Of a DNA stretch of 24,790 nucleotides, positions 22,824 to 24,790 are shown one piece after another; positions within the stretch are counted from its first letter, which is position 1; each line of letters starts with the position of its first letter. Source of the stretch: a virus; the IMG/VR virus record IMGVR_UViG_3300031603_000257, positions 1-24,790 of that record. One strand, written 5' to 3'. Made by a program: the position numbers and the translations under genes. Below the pieces are notes generated by a model. It searched no databases. It was not told the origin of the DNA and saw only the letters and a list, made by a program, of their open reading frames with translations.

Positions 22824-23162
22824 ATGAGTAAACAGCCACGAAAGAAACTAGAAGAGCTGAGATGTGCGCCACCGTGCAATTCCCTGCTCGGCAAGTATGA
22901 TCCCGAGTCTGACTATTTCATCCAGACGAAATGCAGCCAACGTAATTGTAAATCAATCTCTAACCACGGTAACCACGCACCTACTAGTATGGGAGAATTC
23001 CGATGCTACGCTGTCGATCCTAAAAAGAGCGAACGCGCCGGACACGACGTGGTTTGTAATAAGCTACTGGCCAAGGTTTCACCAGAAACAGATTTAACGA
23101 CTAGATGCCCACGATGTGGAGCATTCGTTAATAGCCAGACAGCTACAAAGCAAGGTAAATAA
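22824..23162 (+). CDS. Tandem Com-like zinc-finger protein
   Basis: A 112-residue protein with two related zinc-ribbon units. Unit 1 has Cys14, 18, 37 and 42 (LRCAPPCNSLLGKYD, TKCSQRNCKSI). Unit 2 has Cys61, 78, 95 and 98 (FRCYAVD, VVCNKLLAKVSPETD, TRCPRCGAFV). Unit 2 follows the pattern of Mu Com (RC..CnklLa...CprC); in Mu, Com is an RNA-binding activator of mom translation. Here it lies between portal and structural genes, so an RNA-binding regulator and a structural zinc protein are both possible. The internal duplication is the odd point. Confidence 0.75.
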   Translation: MSKQPRKKLEELRCAPPCNSLLGKYDPESDYFIQTKCSQRNCKSISNHGNHAPTSMGEFRCYAVDPKKSERAGHDVVCNKLLAKVSPETDLTTRCPRCGAFVNSQTATKQGK

Positions 23163-23167
23163 ATCTA

Positions 23168-23554
23168 ATGGCCCTGAGAGAATCCAATGTACCAGTAACC
23201 CCGGGTAAGGGGTTAAAGATGAAGACATCGGAAGAGGGCGGGGTCCACATACCTCACCAGATAATCTCTAGTGTAGGATCAGAGACTGAACTTTATACCG
23301 GCAAAGTAACTATACCACAGAATGCCGCGACAGCCCTGGCCGCGGAAAGCGTAGAAGTGAAACAAGTATTCGTACGCGCCGCATCTGATAACAGCGTAGA
23401 AGTATATATACTAGCTGATCCTTTAGTATTGGATGCTGGTTACGAACTATCCGCCGGAGAATCAATCCCGATAGTAATAGACGACCTATCAAAGATCTAC
23501 CTATATTGCGGGAGTATTGGACAAGTAGTTACGTTCATCGGTTCTGGTACATGA
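23168..23554 (+). CDS. Small beta-rich structural protein, possible decoration protein
   Basis: A 128-residue protein made mostly of predicted strands. VEVKQVFVRAASDNSVEVYI, GYELSAGESIPIVIDDLSKI and YLYCGSIGQVVTFIGSG resemble the regular beta-sandwich of small phage head or fibre proteins. I recognise the type (ends such as IGQxVTFIG after an AGESIxI strand) but not a named family. It follows the Com-like gene closely and its stop overlaps the Trp-rich small gene as ATGA. A capsid-decorating or head-fibre role is likely but not proven. Confidence 0.6.
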   Translation: MALRESNVPVTPGKGLKMKTSEEGGVHIPHQIISSVGSETELYTGKVTIPQNAATALAAESVEVKQVFVRAASDNSVEVYILADPLVLDAGYELSAGESIPIVIDDLSKIYLYCGSIGQVVTFIGSGT

Positions 23555-23703
23555 GTATCCTAGTAACCAGAGCGAGAACTGCTTCTGTTATATGGTGGAA
23601 ACATAAAAAAGGTGAATTTCATATTAAACTACGTCATTGGAATTTACTAACAAACTCATCATGGCAAAACTGGATTGATGATAACTGGGAAGACCAGCTG
23701 TAA
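23551..23703 (+). CDS. Trp-rich 50-residue microprotein
   Basis: I start this at the ATG at 23551, which overlaps the preceding stop as ATGA; earlier in-frame starts lie deep inside the upstream gene. The 50-residue product is basic in its first half and acidic at its end, with six tryptophans (15, 16, 30, 38, 41, 46), about 12% of the protein. A TGCCATAAC motif begins four bases after its stop. No family is recognised. Trp-rich short proteins may associate with membranes or bind peptides, but nothing here decides this. Confidence 0.6.
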   Translation: MSILVTRARTASVIWWKHKKGEFHIKLRHWNLLTNSSWQNWIDDNWEDQL

Positions 23704-23707
23704 GCCC

Positions 23708-23716
23708 TGCCATAAC
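23708..23716 (+). promoter_or_regulatory. TGCCATAAC motif (rightward)
   Basis: TGCCATAACAT lies 34 bases before the ATG at 23751, with CTAGGAGACATGAA as ribosome site between. Same word and spacing as at 3621. Confidence 0.5.
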
Positions 23717-23750
23717 ATAAACCGAACAATAAACACCTAGGAGACATGAA

Positions 23751-24107
23751 ATGCCTAAAGGTAAAACAACAAAGCCAGAAGAGAGCAAACCAGTAGATCC
23801 GGTTGCTAAGATAGTTGATCGAATCATTGAATTACAATTCGGATCACTACCACAATTCCAACAGAAGACGGAACAGGCTGCAGCCCAGCTTCGACAGTCT
23901 GAAAATGACATAGTAGCATGCAATGGACGCATCGCAGAGATGCAGAAGTTTGCTGTCGATTCACTGGAAGTAGAACCTGAAGCCCTTCAGGAGATGGTAC
24001 AATCCCGTGCACAGGCTATGGCAGCAGAAGCCCAAGCAGCACAGGGCCCCCCAGTAGGAGCTCCCGAAGAGGAAGAAGCCGGCAAGGAAGAAAAGTCTAC
24101 CGACTGA
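23751..24107 (+). CDS. Hypothetical Ala/Glu/Gln-rich helical protein
   Basis: A 118-residue protein with a Lys/Pro-rich start, a helical coiled-coil-like centre (residues 18-90, rich in Gln, Ala and Glu: QQKTEQAAAQLRQSENDI), and an acidic Pro/Glu tail (PEEEEAGKEEK). It could be a scaffolding or assembly protein: such proteins are short, helical and often encoded between portal and capsid genes. No capsid gene is in the window to support this. GGAG before the ATG and a promoter-like motif upstream mark it as the start of its own unit. It is followed by a strong terminator. Confidence 0.65.
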   Translation: MPKGKTTKPEESKPVDPVAKIVDRIIELQFGSLPQFQQKTEQAAAQLRQSENDIVACNGRIAEMQKFAVDSLEVEPEALQEMVQSRAQAMAAEAQAAQGPPVGAPEEEEAGKEEKSTD

Positions 24108-24126
24108 TCTAACAAGCCACACTTAA

Positions 24127-24165
24127 ACCGGTATACCCGGTAGGGAGTGTCTGAGTGTTCCTCCC
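24127..24165. repeat. Two short hairpins before the terminator
   Basis: ACCGG/CCGGT (24127-24131 with 24137-24141) and GGGAG/CTCCC (24143-24147 with 24161-24165) follow one another in the gap between genes. Both stems are perfect 5 bp. Confidence 0.4.
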
Positions 24166-24188
24166 ACGGCAACTCATGGCTATAGTTT

Positions 24189-24223
24189 CAAGCTCGCTCG
24201 ATTCGTTGGGCGAGCTTGCTTTT
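24189..24223 (+). terminator. Intrinsic terminator
   Basis: CAAGCTCGC (24189-24197) pairs perfectly with GCGAGCTTG (24210-24218), a 9 bp stem with a 12-base loop, followed by CTTTTATT. It ends the unit at 23751-24107 and lies 14 bases before the next ATG. Confidence 0.8.
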
Positions 24224-24236
24224 ATTGGTGTAATCA

Positions 24237-24790
24237 ATGCCAGCTAATATACTATACGGTAAAGTACCAGCTAATACCTATACTCAGTTACCTGTATTCT
24301 TCGATCCAAGTACTGATGATTATACTCTAGTAAGGGATACCGGAGACGGTTCCACTAGTGAATTTGCACCCATACAGGTTAAGGGAAACATAGTTGACCT
24401 GATGCGCGCAAGGTCTGCAGCAGATGCAGACATACTCAGGGTAGACGGATCCACCGAAGAGGTAATGATCCGTGTTGTCAGGGAAACTGACACCGGAGTA
24501 GATCCAGCCACCCTGGCCATAGGTCAGGTATCGGCTAACATTTTCGACGGTAAACTCTATCTCGGCGGAGATGGAGAAATATTTACATTCCTAAACTCCA
24601 GCGTAACCGGAGTACATACACATCCACTTTCAGAAATAGACCAAGACGGGGCTGCTACTGGCAACGTTATCTTTTGGACCGGGTCCGCGTGGTCACCTAC
24701 CTCCGTATTAGTTATTGACCCGACAGGGGGTTCTGAATCTCTTACTGTCAATGGCAACCTCCACATCACAGGTGACTTTACTGTAGATGG
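24237..24790 (+). CDS. Fibre-like structural protein, 5' part only
   Basis: An open frame of 184 codons starting at ATG 24237 and still open at the window end. It begins MPANILYGKVPANTYTQLPV and is Gly/Asp/Thr/Val-rich with repeated short strands. VHTHPLSEIDQDGAATGNVI and LTVNGNLHITGDFTVDG are typical of phage tail- or head-fibre proteins (His-Thr-His-Pro linkers and the xVNGNLxITG repeat). It lies directly after a terminator, but no TGCCATAAC motif was found before it, and the ribosome site is weak. The whole size and class cannot be judged from this part. Confidence 0.75.
   Translation, partial: MPANILYGKVPANTYTQLPVFFDPSTDDYTLVRDTGDGSTSEFAPIQVKGNIVDLMRARSAADADILRVDGSTEEVMIRVVRETDTGVDPATLAIGQVSANIFDGKLYLGGDGEIFTFLNSSVTGVHTHPLSEIDQDGAATGNVIFWTGSAWSPTSVLVIDPTGGSESLTVNGNLHITGDFTVD

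Overview
This window looks like part of the genome of a tailed double-stranded DNA virus (Caudoviricetes-type phage, or possibly an archaeal tailed virus). The firm evidence is a large terminase with complete ATPase and nuclease motifs, followed two genes later by a portal protein, then small structural proteins and the start of a fibre-like protein at the right edge. Genes are tightly packed, with ATGA or 1-base overlaps almost throughout. I see no tRNA or rRNA gene, insertion sequence or CRISPR array. The host cannot be fixed from the sequence: base composition is moderate, ATA, CTA and AGA codons are common, CTAG is not avoided, and Shine-Dalgarno-like GGAG/GAGGT sites precede many starts.

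Layout. (1) 1-1116 holds no credible gene. It is an unusual non-coding tract made of many short blocks, each with its own word repeated directly or inverted. (2) 1117-2904 is a leftward operon of seven small genes, probably early or accessory; four of the encoded proteins end in nearly the same short tail, [KR]PSxY[LM] followed by acidic residues. (3) 2905-3659 is the divergent non-coding region, with promoter-like motifs pointing both ways and an AT-rich stretch flanked by CTGCGA repeats. (4) 3660-7905 runs rightward: coiled-coil, acidic and membrane small proteins, a GC-rich structured element, a Cas4/AddB-like 4-cysteine PD-(D/E)XK nuclease and a GT-B glycosyltransferase, closed by a hairpin terminator. 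(5) 8000-13188 is a second rightward unit with unknown proteins, a zinc ribbon, a second glycosyltransferase and a metallophosphoesterase. (6) 13178-24107 is the packaging and head module: a 4-cysteine protein in the usual small-terminase position, two Gly/Ala-rich membrane-type proteins, a free-standing degenerate intein-like protein, the large terminase interrupted by two mini-inteins, an unknown 637-residue protein, the portal, a double Com-like zinc finger and small structural proteins. (7) After a strong terminator, a fibre-like gene begins at 24237 and runs off the window.

How the parts fit. The terminase and portal package DNA into the head. The nuclease and phosphoesterase probably act on DNA or nucleotides. 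The two glycosyltransferases may modify DNA, virion proteins or the host surface. A 9-base word, TGCCATAAC, occurs at five places I found, always between genes and always on the strand of the gene that follows; it is the best candidate for a virus-specific promoter core.

The strongest candidates for something undescribed are the shared C-terminal tail on unrelated small proteins, the micro-repeat tract at the left end, the orphan intein-like gene directly before a doubly intein-bearing terminase, and the TGCCATAAC promoter family. All functional statements rest on motif reading by eye; no database search was possible.
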